From Baekduia alba (GTDB lineage: Bacteria > Actinomycetota > Thermoleophilia > Solirubrobacterales > Solirubrobacteraceae): a stretch of DNA of 64,000 nt. Within the stretch, counting starts at the first letter, position 1. Every line of letters begins with the position of its first letter. This document shows, in pieces, positions 1-7,769 of this stretch. Where the stretch lies: NCBI RefSeq assembly GCF_028416635.1, contig NZ_CP114013.1, positions 2,108,001 to 2,172,000 on the forward strand, written 5' to 3'. The notes beneath the pieces are model-generated. The model had not been told where the DNA came from. It saw only the letters and a program-made list of their open reading frames with translations, and did no database searches. A program made the translations under genes and the position numbers.

Positions 1-290
1 ACGACGAGCCGTCGCACCCGCGGCTGCACGTCGCCGGCGAGCTGGACCTCGCCAACCTCTCGCGGTTCCGGCGGTTGCTGGGCGCGCTGCTGGCGCGGCG
101 GCCCGCGACGATCGCGCTCGACCTCTCGCGGGTCGAGCTCGTCGAGACGATCACGGCGGCCGCGCTCCTGCGGGCGCAGCGCGACGCCGGCGCCCAGGGG
201 ACCGAGGTGCGGATCGAAGGCGCGTCGACCTCGGTCGCGGCGATCCTCGAGCTGGCGGCCGCGCGGCTGGCGGAGCGGCCGGGCGCCTAG
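1..290 (+). CDS. STAS-domain protein, C-terminal part (5' end outside window)
   Basis: The reading frame is open from the window edge and ends at TAG 288-290, so the start lies upstream. The visible 95 residues have the alternating beta/alpha pattern of a STAS (anti-sigma-factor antagonist-like) domain, including an N-terminal LHVAGELDLAN strand and a central strand-helix unit around IALDLSRVELVET. STAS proteins of this size usually act in partner-switching control of sigma factors or stress signalling. The stop codon sits in a CTAG shared with the probable stop of the opposing sigma-factor gene, so the two genes are convergent. Family assignment is reasonable; the specific role is unknown. 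Confidence 0.6.
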   Translation, partial: DEPSHPRLHVAGELDLANLSRFRRLLGALLARRPATIALDLSRVELVETITAAALLRAQRDAGAQGTEVRIEGASTSVAAILELAAARLAERPGA

Positions 291-1548
291 GGCTTGTGCG
301 CGTTGGCGTCGGCCTTGCCGCTGGCGCCGCGCTCGTCCGAGGGTGCGGGATCGGCGGGCGCCGGGGCGGCGGGCCGGCGGGCGGGTCGGCCTTGGGGGTC
401 GCGTGAGCCTTGCCGGGGGGAACGGGCTTGGGCTTCGGGTCGGGCTTGCCGTGCGTGTTGCCCTTGGGCGTCGCGTTGGCGTTCTTCGGCGCGTGCTTCT
501 GTGCCTTGGGCGCGCGCGCGGGCTTGGGCGGCTTCGGCACGTCGACGGTCGCGGGCGTCGCGACGACCGTCGCCGGCGGCGCGGCCACGGCGGGCGCCGA
601 CGTCGTCGGGCGGCTCGCGGGATCGTGCGGGGCGACGGCGGCGGCACCGCCGGTCGCCGTCGCCGCGACCGCGAGCACGACGAGCCCCTTGCCGCCGACG
701 AGCGCCGCCAGCCCGCCCGACGACGAGGATGCGACGGCCCCGGCGCCGGCCGCCGTGCCGCTCGCCGCTCCCGCCGCCGCGTGCCCGGCGCCCAGCCCGT
801 GGGCGATCAGCCCCGCGCCGCCGGCGAGCGGCAGCGCCGGCGCGAGCGCCGCCAGCTCGCGCGGGCGGGCCGTCAGCGCGGCGGCGAACGTCTGGCAGCG
901 ACCGCACGTGCGCACGTGGGCGCGCACGCGCCGGCCGCGGAGCACGCGGCCGTCGCCGTCCGACAGCGCGCGCAGGACCGGAGCGCAGGCCATGTCGCGG
1001 GCGTGGCGGATCTCGTGCAGGGCGCTGCGCGCCTCGAAGATCAGCTGCTTGGTCGCGCGCGGCGTCGTGTCCAGGGCCGCGCCGATCTCGGCGTGGCTCA
1101 GCCCGCTCAGCTCGCGGAGCACGAGCGCGCTGCGCTGGCGGGCGGTCAGCGCCGCGAGGTCCTCGCGCAGCTCGGCGAGCGCCCGGCGGCGGTCCACGTC
1201 GGCTTCCAGCTCCGCGCCGGCGAGCTCGGGGAGCTGGTCGAGGCTCGTCGTCCGTCGCTGACGCAGCAGCGAGATCGACTCGTTGTGGGCGATGCGGAAG
1301 AGCCAGGGGCGCAGCTCGAAGTCGCGCTCCTCGTCGCGGAGCGCGGCGTAGGCGTTGGCCATCGTGCTCTGCAGCGCGTCGCGCGCGTCGTCGTGGTGGT
1401 GCAGGAGCGAGCGGCAGTAGCGGTAGAGCTCCTGCTGGTGGTGCTCGTAGAGGGACGCGAACGCCGCCGGGTCGTCGCGTGCCTGGGGCGTCCGCCGGGG
1501 CACGGCGGTCCTCGGTGGCGGCGGAGCGGTCGGGGTGGAGTTCGGCAC
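151..1548 (-). CDS. ECF sigma-70 factor with zinc-finger and Pro/Lys-rich C-terminal extension
   Basis: Residues about 28-95 are sigma region 2 (FASLYEHHQQELYRYCRSLL, ending in PWLFRIAHNESISLL). Residues about 130-185 are region 4 (LTARQRSALVLRELSGLS, then HAEIGAALDTTPRATKQLI). A putative anti-sigma-type zinc-binding stretch follows (CAPVLRALSDGDG then HVRTCGRC), then one hydrophobic segment (GLVVLAVAATATGGAAAV) and a long Ala/Pro/Lys tail. Fusion of sigma, zinc finger and membrane segment suggests a membrane-tethered, self-regulated sigma factor; that is inference. The frame as read overlaps the opposing STAS gene by 140 bp. The other minus frame gives a more natural end (tail PAPSDERGASGKADANAHKP, stop 287-289), so a frameshift near 361-388 is likely and the true end may be 287. 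Confidence 0.75.
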   Translation of the reverse strand: MPNSTPTAPPPPRTAVPRRTPQARDDPAAFASLYEHHQQELYRYCRSLLHHHDDARDALQSTMANAYAALRDEERDFELRPWLFRIAHNESISLLRQRRTTSLDQLPELAGAELEADVDRRRALAELREDLAALTARQRSALVLRELSGLSHAEIGAALDTTPRATKQLIFEARSALHEIRHARDMACAPVLRALSDGDGRVLRGRRVRAHVRTCGRCQTFAAALTARPRELAALAPALPLAGGAGLIAHGLGAGHAAAGAASGTAAGAGAVASSSSGGLAALVGGKGLVVLAVAATATGGAAAVAPHDPASRPTTSAPAVAAPPATVVATPATVDVPKPPKPARAPKAQKHAPKNANATPKGNTHGKPDPKPKPVPPGKAHATPKADPPAGPPPRRPPIPHPRTSAAPAARPTPTRTSPRRPAAPPAARPPARGSPRPRSTRLRSAPRSPGRRRRAAPAGARPP

Positions 1549-1624
1549 GTGCCCGCGCCATACCCGCCACCGCGCCCGTCCAGCCTCAGCGCTGGACGGG
1601 GCGGTCGACGCGACCGCGCCCCGG

Positions 1625-1780
1625 TCACCAGTAGTGCCGGCGACCCCCGACCGCGCGATCCATCGAGCCCAGCAGCCACAGGATCGCGCCGATGACGATC
1701 AGGATGATCCCGATCGTCCACAGGATCCCGATGCCGAGCGCGAACCCGAGCAGGAGGAGGATCAAACCAAGAACAATCAC
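1625..1780 (-). CDS. DUF6131-type small membrane protein
   Basis: This 51-residue protein starts at GTG 1780 and consists of two hydrophobic helices (VLGLILLLLGFALGIGI and IILIVIGAILWLLG) followed by a short basic tail, GRRHYW. That layout and the tail match the small actinobacterial DUF6131 membrane proteins as I know them. No function is established for the family. The longer frame upstream of the GTG is antisense to arsC and does not look coding. No strong ribosome binding site is visible, so the start rests on family length. Confidence 0.7.
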   Translation of the reverse strand: MIVLGLILLLLGFALGIGILWTIGIILIVIGAILWLLGSMDRAVGGRRHYW

Positions 1781-1865
1781 ATGAACGCTTTCGTGCGGTC
1801 GGACCCGGGCGCACGTGGCGCGCCAGGTCCGCTTGAACCGGCACAACGCGGCTCGGGGGCGAAGG

Positions 1866-2279
1866 TCAGGGGCTATCCGGGTCGGTCGGCGAGAGCTCGG
1901 CGAGCAACGCGGCGACGCGCCGCCCGATCTCGTCGCGCGTGGCACGGGCCGCTGCGACCGGGCCCTTGGGATCGGGCAGGTCCCAGTCCACGTAGCGCTT
2001 GCCGGGGATGTAGGGGCAGGCGTCGCCGCAGCCCATCGTGACCACGACATCGGCCTGCTCGGCCAGCTCGCGCGTCAGGCGGGCGGGGCGGACGTCGGTC
2101 AGGTCGACGCCGACCTCGCGCATGACCTCCACGACCTCGGGATGGACGTGCCCGTCCGGGTCGGCGACGCTGCCCGCGCTCAGCGCGTGGTGTCGACCCT
2201 CGGCGGCCTGGTCGACGAGGGCGCGGCTCATCTGGGAGCGCCCGGCGTTGTGCAGGCAGACGAAGAGCGCGGTGGACAT
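1866..2279 (-). CDS. arsC: Arsenate reductase, low-molecular-weight phosphatase type
   Basis: The 137-residue protein reduces arsenate to arsenite. It has the phosphatase loop CLHNAGRS at residues 8-15 (CX5R), and a second Cys pair in GCGDACPYIPGKR followed by DWDLPDP, which is the layout of the thioredoxin-linked ArsC class. The ATG at 2279 shares its first base with the stop codon of the upstream aquaporin gene (TGATG), so the two are translationally coupled. It is the last gene of the arsR - arsM remnant - aquaporin - arsC operon. Arsenite made here could leave the cell through the aquaporin. Confidence 0.93.
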   Translation of the reverse strand: MSTALFVCLHNAGRSQMSRALVDQAAEGRHHALSAGSVADPDGHVHPEVVEVMREVGVDLTDVRPARLTRELAEQADVVVTMGCGDACPYIPGKRYVDWDLPDPKGPVAAARATRDEIGRRVAALLAELSPTDPDSP

Positions 2280-3001
2280 CAGGCCGTGGCCTGCGCGGGC
2301 TCGGCGTGGGGGATGGCGATCTCGGCGGCCGTCTGCGGCGTGACGCCGGGATACAGCACTCGGATCAGCCCGACCGCGACCAAGGCTCCGACGAGCTGCA
2401 CGGCGACGTAGGCCGGCGCCGACGCCGGGGCGATCCCGGCGAAGCTGTCGGAGAGCATCCGGCCGACCGTGATGGCGGGATTGGCGAAGCTGGTCGAGCT
2501 GGTGAACCAGTACGCGGCGCCGATGTAGGCGCCGACCGCCGCCGGCGCGGTTGCGTCGCGTCCGGTGCGGGCCAGAGAGAAGATCACCAACAACAAGCCG
2601 ACCGTCGCGACGACCTCGGCCAGGAGATGCGCGCCGGTGGCGCGATGGGTCGTGGCGATGCTCACCGCCGCCTGGGCGAACATCGCGTTCGCCAGCACCG
2701 CGCCAGCGACGCATCCGGCCACCTGCGCCGGGATGTACGCGACGGCGTCGCGACGGGAGATGCCCCCGAACGCCGCGTCGACCAGCGAGACCACCGGGTT
2801 GAAGTGCGCGCCGGAGATCGGCGAGAACATCACGATGACGGCGAACAGGCCCGTGGCGGTCACCGCGGCGTTCTCCAACAGCTGAAGGCCGGTGTCAGCG
2901 GGTGAGAGACGGGCGGCGGCGATCCCGGAGCCGATGACGATCGCGGCCAGCAGCATCGACCCGAGGAACTCGGCCAGGAGACGGCGGTGAAGGTCGCTCA
3001 T
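2279..3001 (-). CDS. Aquaporin / MIP-family channel, probable arsenite channel
   Basis: The 240-residue protein has six predicted membrane segments and the two pore half-helices of the MIP family: SGAHFNPVVS near residue 63 (NPV rather than NPA) and STSFANPAIT near residue 175. Family knowledge: MIP channels in ars operons (AqpS-type) conduct arsenite. Position between a broken arsM and arsC, with overlaps on both sides, supports that role; Acr3 or ArsB pumps are absent from the visible operon. The ATG at 3001 overlaps the stop of the arsM remnant (ATGA). The substituted first NPA motif may alter selectivity. Confidence 0.88.
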   Translation of the reverse strand: MSDLHRRLLAEFLGSMLLAAIVIGSGIAAARLSPADTGLQLLENAAVTATGLFAVIVMFSPISGAHFNPVVSLVDAAFGGISRRDAVAYIPAQVAGCVAGAVLANAMFAQAAVSIATTHRATGAHLLAEVVATVGLLLVIFSLARTGRDATAPAAVGAYIGAAYWFTSSTSFANPAITVGRMLSDSFAGIAPASAPAYVAVQLVGALVAVGLIRVLYPGVTPQTAAEIAIPHAEPAQATA

Positions 3002-3295
3002 GCCGCGGCGGCGTCGCCTCGCTCGCTCAGGAGCGCGAGGCCGAGCACGACCTCGCCGGGGTGCAGGTCGGCCAACCGCGGTCGGCACGCCGCAGCCCAG
3101 CGCGGCGCCGAGCGCGTCGCCCGTCGCGCCGTCGACCTCGGCGCCCGCGTAGACGGCGTTGCCGAAGACCTCGGTCCCGGACGCGTCGGTCAGCGACACC
3201 CCCGAGCAGCACCCTTCGCCGGAGCCGGCCGTGCGCGCCGCGGCGTAGCGCTCCCGCACGACCTCGCGCACGTCCCTGTCGTTCAACTCAGCCAC
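2998..3295 (-). pseudogene. arsM: Truncated, frameshifted arsenite methyltransferase (arsM) remnant
   Basis: A GTG at 3295, overlapping the end of arsR, opens a frame beginning VAELNDRDVREVVRERYAAA. This is followed by a Cys-rich stretch, EVFGNAVY and GCGVPTA, all characteristic of the ArsM N-terminus. Near position 3075 the frame must shift by one base to continue as LADLHPGEVVLGLALLSERG, after which it stops at 2998 in an ATGA overlap with the aquaporin start. The SAM-binding core and the rest of the usual roughly 260-280-residue enzyme are missing. The remnant therefore cannot methylate arsenite, but it keeps the operon spacing and translational coupling. Confidence 0.75.
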
Positions 3296-3636
3296 GCGAT
3301 CAGCTCCTCGGTCGATCCCGGCAACACGTAGTAGTAGGTCCACAGCCCGCGCCGCTCGCTCCCGACCACCCCGGCGCCGACCAGCACCTTCAGGTGCTTG
3401 GACAACGCGGGCTGCGACATCTCGAACAGCGGGATGAGCTCGCACTGGCACACGGCCTCGGGCGCCGCCTTGCGCAGCGTGTCCACGATCCGCAGCCGCG
3501 TCGGGTCGGCCAGCGCCTTGACCGTCGCCGCCAGCGCGACCGCCGCCCCGGCCGTGAGGTCCGGCTGCACCGGCGCCGCGCAGCAGCCGCCGGCCTGGCG
3601 CTCGCGGGTGTTGATGACGGGAAGGGCGACGCTCAC
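3283..3636 (-). CDS. arsR: ArsR-family metalloregulatory repressor
   Basis: From GTG 3636 the product is 117 residues. It carries a winged helix-turn-helix of the ArsR/SmtB type (ADPTRLRIVDTLRK, then FEMSQPALSKHLKVLVGAG and the wing ERRGLWTYYYV). Cysteines lie in GGCCAAPV near the N-terminus and in VCQCELIP on the DNA-binding helix, suitable for arsenite or antimonite sensing. It is the first gene of the ars operon and presumably represses it. A GTG at 3645 is an alternative start; the longer ATG frame to 3762 runs through the operator and into the iclR region and is unlikely. Confidence 0.9.
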   Translation of the reverse strand: MSVALPVINTRERQAGGCCAAPVQPDLTAGAAVALAATVKALADPTRLRIVDTLRKAAPEAVCQCELIPLFEMSQPALSKHLKVLVGAGVVGSERRGLWTYYYVLPGSTEELIAWLS

Positions 3637-3650
3637 GGCGGCCACGATAC

Positions 3651-3685
3651 AAACCAAAAGGTTATGAGTAAGCCATTCGGTTATG
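3651..3685. promoter_or_regulatory. Putative ArsR operator upstream of the ars operon
   Basis: Just upstream of arsR this AT-rich patch contains a small dyad (AACC-AAAA-GGTT at 3652-3663) and a direct repeat of GGTTATG at 3660-3666 and 3679-3685. It stands out from the surrounding GC-rich sequence and is placed where ArsR would autoregulate. It is an inferred site. Confidence 0.45.
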
Positions 3686-3710
3686 TTTCCGCGGCGCACA
3701 GATGCACCGT

Positions 3711-3730
3711 ATTGCGCACCACTATGCTCG
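3711..3730 (+). promoter_or_regulatory. IclR-box-like motif ATTGCGCAC upstream of iclR-type gene
   Basis: ATTGCGCACCACTATGCT lies directly before the regulator gene. A closely related block, ATTGCGCACGACTTGTAGCAT, lies before the lactonase gene at 4529. Both combine the same 9-mer with a -10-like TATGCT or TAGCAT. A shared site before a regulator and its neighbour suggests autoregulated co-control by the IclR protein. Confidence 0.45.
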
Positions 3731-3734
3731 CGGC

Positions 3735-4502
3735 ATGGCCGAACGCCCCCCTGCTGCGGCATCGACGTCCCGCCGGTCCAGCGTCCAGTCGGTCGGGCGG
3801 GCCTTCGACCTCCTCGACCTGCTCAAGAACGCTCCGTATCCGATGTCGGCGCTCGAGATCGCCCGCGAGTCCGGGCTGGACCGCACGATCGTGCACCGGC
3901 TGCTGCGCACGCTGGCCGAGCACGGCATGGTCGTCGAGGAGCGTGGCGCCTACGGGCTGGGCCCGGCGTCGGTGCTGCTGGCCAACCGCTACCTCGACAA
4001 CCTGCTCGTGCGCCGCCTGGCGCTGCCGTACCTGCTCGACCTGCAGGCCGGTGCGGTCGGCGAGCGGCCGTGGACGCTGACGCTGCTGATCCCCGTGGGC
4101 GATCTCGCCACCGTGATCGAGCGCATCTGGACGCAGGCCGCGCCGCTGGGCATGGTCCTCGACATCGGCGACACGTTCCCGATCGACCTGTCGGCGGCCG
4201 GGCGGGCGGTGCTCGCCTATCGCCCCGAAGAGGACGTGCGAGCCCTGGTCGGCGACGAGCGCTACGAGGCCGTCGCGACGCGGCTCGAGCGGGTGCGCGA
4301 GGTCGGGGGCGTCGCGCTGTCGCACGGCGAGGCGATCTCCGGCGTGTACGCGATGGCGGCGACCATCCAGTCGCGTCGCGGCCATCCGGTGGCCGCCCTG
4401 TCGGTCGCCAGCCTCGAGCTCGACGACCAGTTCTCCGACGAGTCGGCCCTCGCCGGGCAACTGCGGCGCGCGGCGCAAGCGGTCGGGCAGTCGCTGGCCT
4501 GA
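3735..4502 (+). CDS. IclR-family transcriptional regulator
   Basis: The 255-residue product (ATG 3735) has an N-terminal winged helix (SVQSVGRAFDLLDLLK, then SALEIARESGLDRTIVHRLL). The C-terminal effector domain shows the family pattern of IclR proteins (GMVLDIGDTFPIDLSAAGRAVLA, given here only as a region near residues 145-170; GVYAMAATI; and a closing AALSVAS segment). An upstream ATG at 3702 would lengthen it by 11 residues but would include the shared ATTGCGCAC box, so 3735 is preferred. It probably controls the adjacent lactonase-like gene and itself. The effector is unknown. Confidence 0.85.
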   Translation: MAERPPAAASTSRRSSVQSVGRAFDLLDLLKNAPYPMSALEIARESGLDRTIVHRLLRTLAEHGMVVEERGAYGLGPASVLLANRYLDNLLVRRLALPYLLDLQAGAVGERPWTLTLLIPVGDLATVIERIWTQAAPLGMVLDIGDTFPIDLSAAGRAVLAYRPEEDVRALVGDERYEAVATRLERVREVGGVALSHGEAISGVYAMAATIQSRRGHPVAALSVASLELDDQFSDESALAGQLRRAAQAVGQSLA

Positions 4503-4528
4503 TTGCGGACTACGCGCTCAACATGCGC

Positions 4529-4549
4529 ATTGCGCACGACTTGTAGCAT
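4529..4549 (+). promoter_or_regulatory. Second IclR-box-like motif before the metallo-beta-lactamase gene
   Basis: ATTGCGCAC at 4529-4537 followed by TAGCAT at 4544-4549 repeats the arrangement upstream of the IclR gene. It lies 9 bases before the ATG at 4558. This placement suggests a promoter with an overlapping regulator site; the site itself is inferred. Confidence 0.45.
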
Positions 4550-4557
4550 TCGAAGGG

Positions 4558-5352
4558 ATGACTCCCCACGACTCCTCCACGCCGCCGGACGTCCGCCTCT
4601 CCGTCCTGGACACCGGCCTCATCGAGTGCGCCGACTTCGCGCTGTTCAGCCCCAACGCCGGTCCGGCGGTCCGGCGGGACATGAGCGTGCGCAGCTACCT
4701 CGTCGTCCATCCGCGCGGCACGCTGGTCTGGGACACCGGCATCGCCGACGCGATCGCCGACCTCCCCGACGGCCAGCGGATCGCCGAGCCGATCGTGTTC
4801 AAGGTGCCGCGCACGCTGCGCTCCCAGCTCGACGAGCTCGGCGTCGATCCCGGGACGGTGGACTACCTCGGGCTCTCGCACCTGCACGTCGACCACGTCG
4901 GCAACCTCGACCTCTTCCCCAACGCCACCGTGCTGCTCCAGGAGGCCGAGTACGCCGCCGGCTTCGGACCCGACGCCGAGGCGCTGACGCTGATCCCGGA
5001 GACCTACGCCGCGCTGAACCGCGACCACGTCCGCGCGATCTCCGGCGACCACGACCTGTTCGGCGACGGGACGGTGGTGCTGACCGCGCTGCCGGGGCAC
5101 ACGCCCGGCCATCAGGGCCTGCTCGTCACGCTGCCCGACGCCGGCCCGATCCTGCTGGCGACCGACATCGCCTACTCCGCCGAGGACTACGCCGTGTCGG
5201 CGGTGCGGCCGTCCAACACCGACCTGGAGGCGTCGCGCCGCTCGCTCGAGAAGGCGCACGCGCTCGAGCGCGAGCGCGGCGCGACCGTGTGGCTGCACCA
5301 CGACCGCGCGGCACAGGCCGCCGTCCGCACCGCTCCCTCCTTCTACCGGTGA
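4558..5352 (+). CDS. Metallo-beta-lactamase-fold hydrolase, N-acyl-homoserine-lactonase-like
   Basis: The 264-residue protein carries the zinc-binding signature SHLHVDHVGN near residue 105 (HXHXDH). A downstream metal-ligand His occurs in PGHTPGHQG near 181, an Asp in LATDIAYSAEDY near 200, and a late His in WLHHDRAAQA. The order and length resemble AttM/AiiA-type lactonases. Quorum quenching is one possibility, but many family members hydrolyse other lactones or esters. Its promoter carries the same box as the upstream IclR gene, so it is probably the regulator's target. No signal peptide is seen, so it is cytoplasmic. Confidence 0.8.
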   Translation: MTPHDSSTPPDVRLSVLDTGLIECADFALFSPNAGPAVRRDMSVRSYLVVHPRGTLVWDTGIADAIADLPDGQRIAEPIVFKVPRTLRSQLDELGVDPGTVDYLGLSHLHVDHVGNLDLFPNATVLLQEAEYAAGFGPDAEALTLIPETYAALNRDHVRAISGDHDLFGDGTVVLTALPGHTPGHQGLLVTLPDAGPILLATDIAYSAEDYAVSAVRPSNTDLEASRRSLEKAHALERERGATVWLHHDRAAQAAVRTAPSFYR

Positions 5353-5399
5353 CCCGCGCGCCCGACCTCGGCCTCCAGCTCGGTTGCCATACTTCGGCG

Positions 5400-6041
5400 A
5401 TGCCGAACGCTTCGACGCTGCTCGTGTTCGCCGCCGCGAGCCTGGCGCTGTTGGCCGTGCCGGGCCCGGCGGTCATCTACGTCGTGACGCGCAGCGTCGA
5501 CCAGGGCCGTTCCGCGGGGCTCGTCTCCGTGCTCGGGGTCGAGATGGGGACGTTCGTCTACGCCCTCGCGGCCGCGGCGGGGCTCACCGGGCTGATCGCC
5601 GCCTCCGAGACCGGCTTCACCATCCTCAAGTACCTCGGCGCGGCGTACCTCGTGTACCTCGGCGTGCGCAAGCTGCTCGCGCGCGACGCGGTCGTGGAGT
5701 CCGTGACCGACGCGCCCTCGCGGCTCTTCCTCCGGGGCATGGTCATCCAGCTGCTCAACCCCAAGATCGCGATCTTCTTCCTCGCGTTCCTGCCTCAGTT
5801 CGTCGACCACTCCGGCGGGCCGGTCGCGCTGCAGATCCTGGTCCTCGGCACGGTCTTCACCCTGCTCGCCGTCGTCTCCGACGGCGCCTACGTCCTGCTG
5901 GCCGGCGCGCTGGGCGGCTGGCTACGCGGCAGCGCCCGCGCGGGACGCACGCTGGCCAAGGCGAGCGGCACGATCTACATCGGCCTCGGGCTCAGCGCGG
6001 CGCTCACGGGCACCAGCCACGCGCGCGCCGCGCAGGGCTGA
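5400..6041 (+). CDS. LysE-family translocator (amino-acid or metabolite exporter)
   Basis: The 213-residue membrane protein begins with VFAAASLALLAVPGPAVIYV; PGP in the first helix is typical of the LysE/RhtB family. About six hydrophobic segments follow, with the family feature LLNPKIAIFFLAFLPQFV near residue 120. It lies 47 bases after the lactonase gene on the same strand and may be co-expressed, exporting an amino acid, homoserine-lactone-like compound or product of the hydrolase. The substrate cannot be read from the sequence. Confidence 0.88.
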   Translation: MPNASTLLVFAAASLALLAVPGPAVIYVVTRSVDQGRSAGLVSVLGVEMGTFVYALAAAAGLTGLIAASETGFTILKYLGAAYLVYLGVRKLLARDAVVESVTDAPSRLFLRGMVIQLLNPKIAIFFLAFLPQFVDHSGGPVALQILVLGTVFTLLAVVSDGAYVLLAGALGGWLRGSARAGRTLAKASGTIYIGLGLSAALTGTSHARAAQG

Positions 6042-6046
6042 GCCGG

Positions 6047-6889
6047 TCAGACGCGCCGCAGCTTGTCGGGGTTGCGGATCGCGTCGATGCGCGTGATGCG
6101 GCCGTCGTCGACGACGAACGAGAGCGCCGAGCGATGGCCGTCGCCGCTGGCCAGCACCAGCCCGAGCCGCCCGTTGAGCGTGATCTCGATGGGCTCCTGC
6201 GCGAGCCGGCGGCCGAGCGCCGCCCACGCGCGCCCGACCCGCGCCGCGCCGCTCAGCGGCCTGCGCACGGCGTGCACGCGCCCGCCGCCGTCCGACGTCC
6301 AGACGACGCCCGGGTCGAGCACCGAGACGAGGCCCTCGAGGTCGCCGTCGGCCACCGCCTGCGCGAACGCCCGCACGGCGCGATCGTGCTCGTCGTCGGA
6401 CGCCGCGAAGCGCGGGCCCTCGCGCTTGACGTGCCGGCGGGCGCGCGAGGCGAGCTGCCGCACCGCCTCAGGCGTGCGGCCGACCACCGCGGCGACGTCG
6501 CCGAACGGCACGTCGAACACGTCGTGCAGCACGAACGCCGTGCGCTCCGCGGGCGAGAGCTGCTCGAGCACGGTCAGCAGCGCGTAGCTGACCGACTCGT
6601 CGAGCGTGACGCGGTCCGCCGGGTCCTCCGACACGAGCGGCTCCGGCAGCCACGGCCCGACGTAGGTCTCGCGGCGCGCGCGAGCGGACTGCAGGCGATC
6701 GAGCGCCAGCCGGGCGACGACCGTCGTCAGCCAGCCGTCGAGGTTCTCGATCGCGTCCGCGTCCGCGCGCTCCAGCCGCAGCCACGCGTCCTGCACGACG
6801 TCCTCGGCCTCGCCGACGTCGCCGAGCTCGCTGTAGGCGAGCCGCAGCAGCCGCGGGCGTGCCTGCGCGAAGCGCTCCGCGGCGGTCAC
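6047..6889 (-). CDS. ECF41-type RNA polymerase sigma factor with SnoaL-like extension
   Basis: The 280-residue protein has sigma regions 2 and 4 (EAEDVVQDAWLRLERA near residue 27; TPEAVRQLASRARRHV near 150), then a C-terminal SnoaL-like domain. The three ECF41 landmark motifs are visible: WLPEP in the linker, DGGGR near residue 207 and NPDKL at the C-terminus. In ECF41 proteins the extension modulates sigma activity and no separate anti-sigma factor is needed. GTG 6889 overlaps the epimerase stop (GTGA), so the pair is one transcription unit. The ECF41-type promoter at 7770-7796 predicts autoregulation. Confidence 0.92.
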   Translation of the reverse strand: MTAAERFAQARPRLLRLAYSELGDVGEAEDVVQDAWLRLERADADAIENLDGWLTTVVARLALDRLQSARARRETYVGPWLPEPLVSEDPADRVTLDESVSYALLTVLEQLSPAERTAFVLHDVFDVPFGDVAAVVGRTPEAVRQLASRARRHVKREGPRFAASDDEHDRAVRAFAQAVADGDLEGLVSVLDPGVVWTSDGGGRVHAVRRPLSGAARVGRAWAALGRRLAQEPIEITLNGRLGLVLASGDGHRSALSFVVDDGRITRIDAIRNPDKLRRV

Positions 6890-7761
6890 GCGGCGATCCG
6901 CTCCCAGGTCTCGGTGCCCGCGCGCAGGCGTGGCGCCCAGCCGCTCGCCTCGCGCAACCGGCGGCTCGACACGCGCTGCGAGCGCGCCAGCGGCCCCTCC
7001 ACCGGCGTCCGCAGGCGCAGGGCGTCGACCCCGACGGCGGCGGCCAGCGCGGCATCGATCTCGGCGTTCGTCGGCGGGTCGGCGTCGGTCACGTTGTAGG
7101 TCCCGGCCGGGACGGCCAGCGCCGCGGCGATGGCCGTCGCCGCATCGTCGAGCCAGAGCGTCGGCCGGTAGGCGCCGGGCGGGCCGATCGCGATCGAGGC
7201 ACCGCCGCGCGCGGCCTCCAGCGCGCCCTGCGTGGACCCGCTGTCGGGTCCCATGAACAGCCCGAAGCGCAGCACGACGGTGTCGCCGTCGAACAGCTCG
7301 CGCGCGTTGCGCTCGGCCGTCAGCGCGGTCGTCGTCACGCCGCCGCCGGCGACCGGGGCGTCCTCGTCGAGCCACGCGTCGCCGCCGTCGGCGTAGACGA
7401 AGGCGATCGACTCCTGGACGAGCCGCCGCACGCCGGCGGCCTGGGCGGCGCGCGCGATCGCCGCCGACGCCTCGGTCCGCACGCGGTCGTTCTCCGCCCA
7501 GGCGGACGGATCGGCCATGCGGTCGGCGCGCGGGATGTGCGTCAGCAGGTTGACGACGGCGTCGGCCCCGTCGAACGCGCGGCGCAGCGAGGCCTCGTCG
7601 AAGACGTCGGCCTCGACGGCGCCCGCCCCGAGGTCCTCCAGCCGCTCGCGGCCGCGAGCGGACCGCGTCACGCCCGTGACGCGGTGGCCGGCCGCGACCA
7701 GCTCGCGGACGGCGCGCCGCCCGATGACGCCTGTGGATCCGGTGATCACGATCTCGTTCAT
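6886..7761 (-). CDS. NAD-dependent epimerase/dehydratase-family protein
   Basis: The 291-residue protein opens with the Rossmann nucleotide-binding pattern GSTGVIGR at residues 7-14 and has an extended-SDR layout (VDLLTH-like segment VVNLLTHIP, then LVQESIAFVYADGG with the catalytic-region Tyr). It resembles NAD-dependent sugar epimerases or reductases, but the usual YXXXK is not clear (FVYADGG), so catalysis may be unusual. It is translationally coupled to the ECF41 sigma gene and is the first gene behind the ECF41 promoter, so it is the likely regulated target. The substrate is unknown. Confidence 0.82.
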   Translation of the reverse strand: MNEIVITGSTGVIGRRAVRELVAAGHRVTGVTRSARGRERLEDLGAGAVEADVFDEASLRRAFDGADAVVNLLTHIPRADRMADPSAWAENDRVRTEASAAIARAAQAAGVRRLVQESIAFVYADGGDAWLDEDAPVAGGGVTTTALTAERNARELFDGDTVVLRFGLFMGPDSGSTQGALEAARGGASIAIGPPGAYRPTLWLDDAATAIAAALAVPAGTYNVTDADPPTNAEIDAALAAAVGVDALRLRTPVEGPLARSQRVSSRRLREASGWAPRLRAGTETWERIAA

Positions 7762-7769
7762 GCCGAGCT

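Noticed and set aside
4558-5352. Definite quorum-quenching AHL lactonase
   Set aside because: The HXHXDH fold is clear, but substrate cannot be assigned from the fold alone, so I list it only as lactonase-like.
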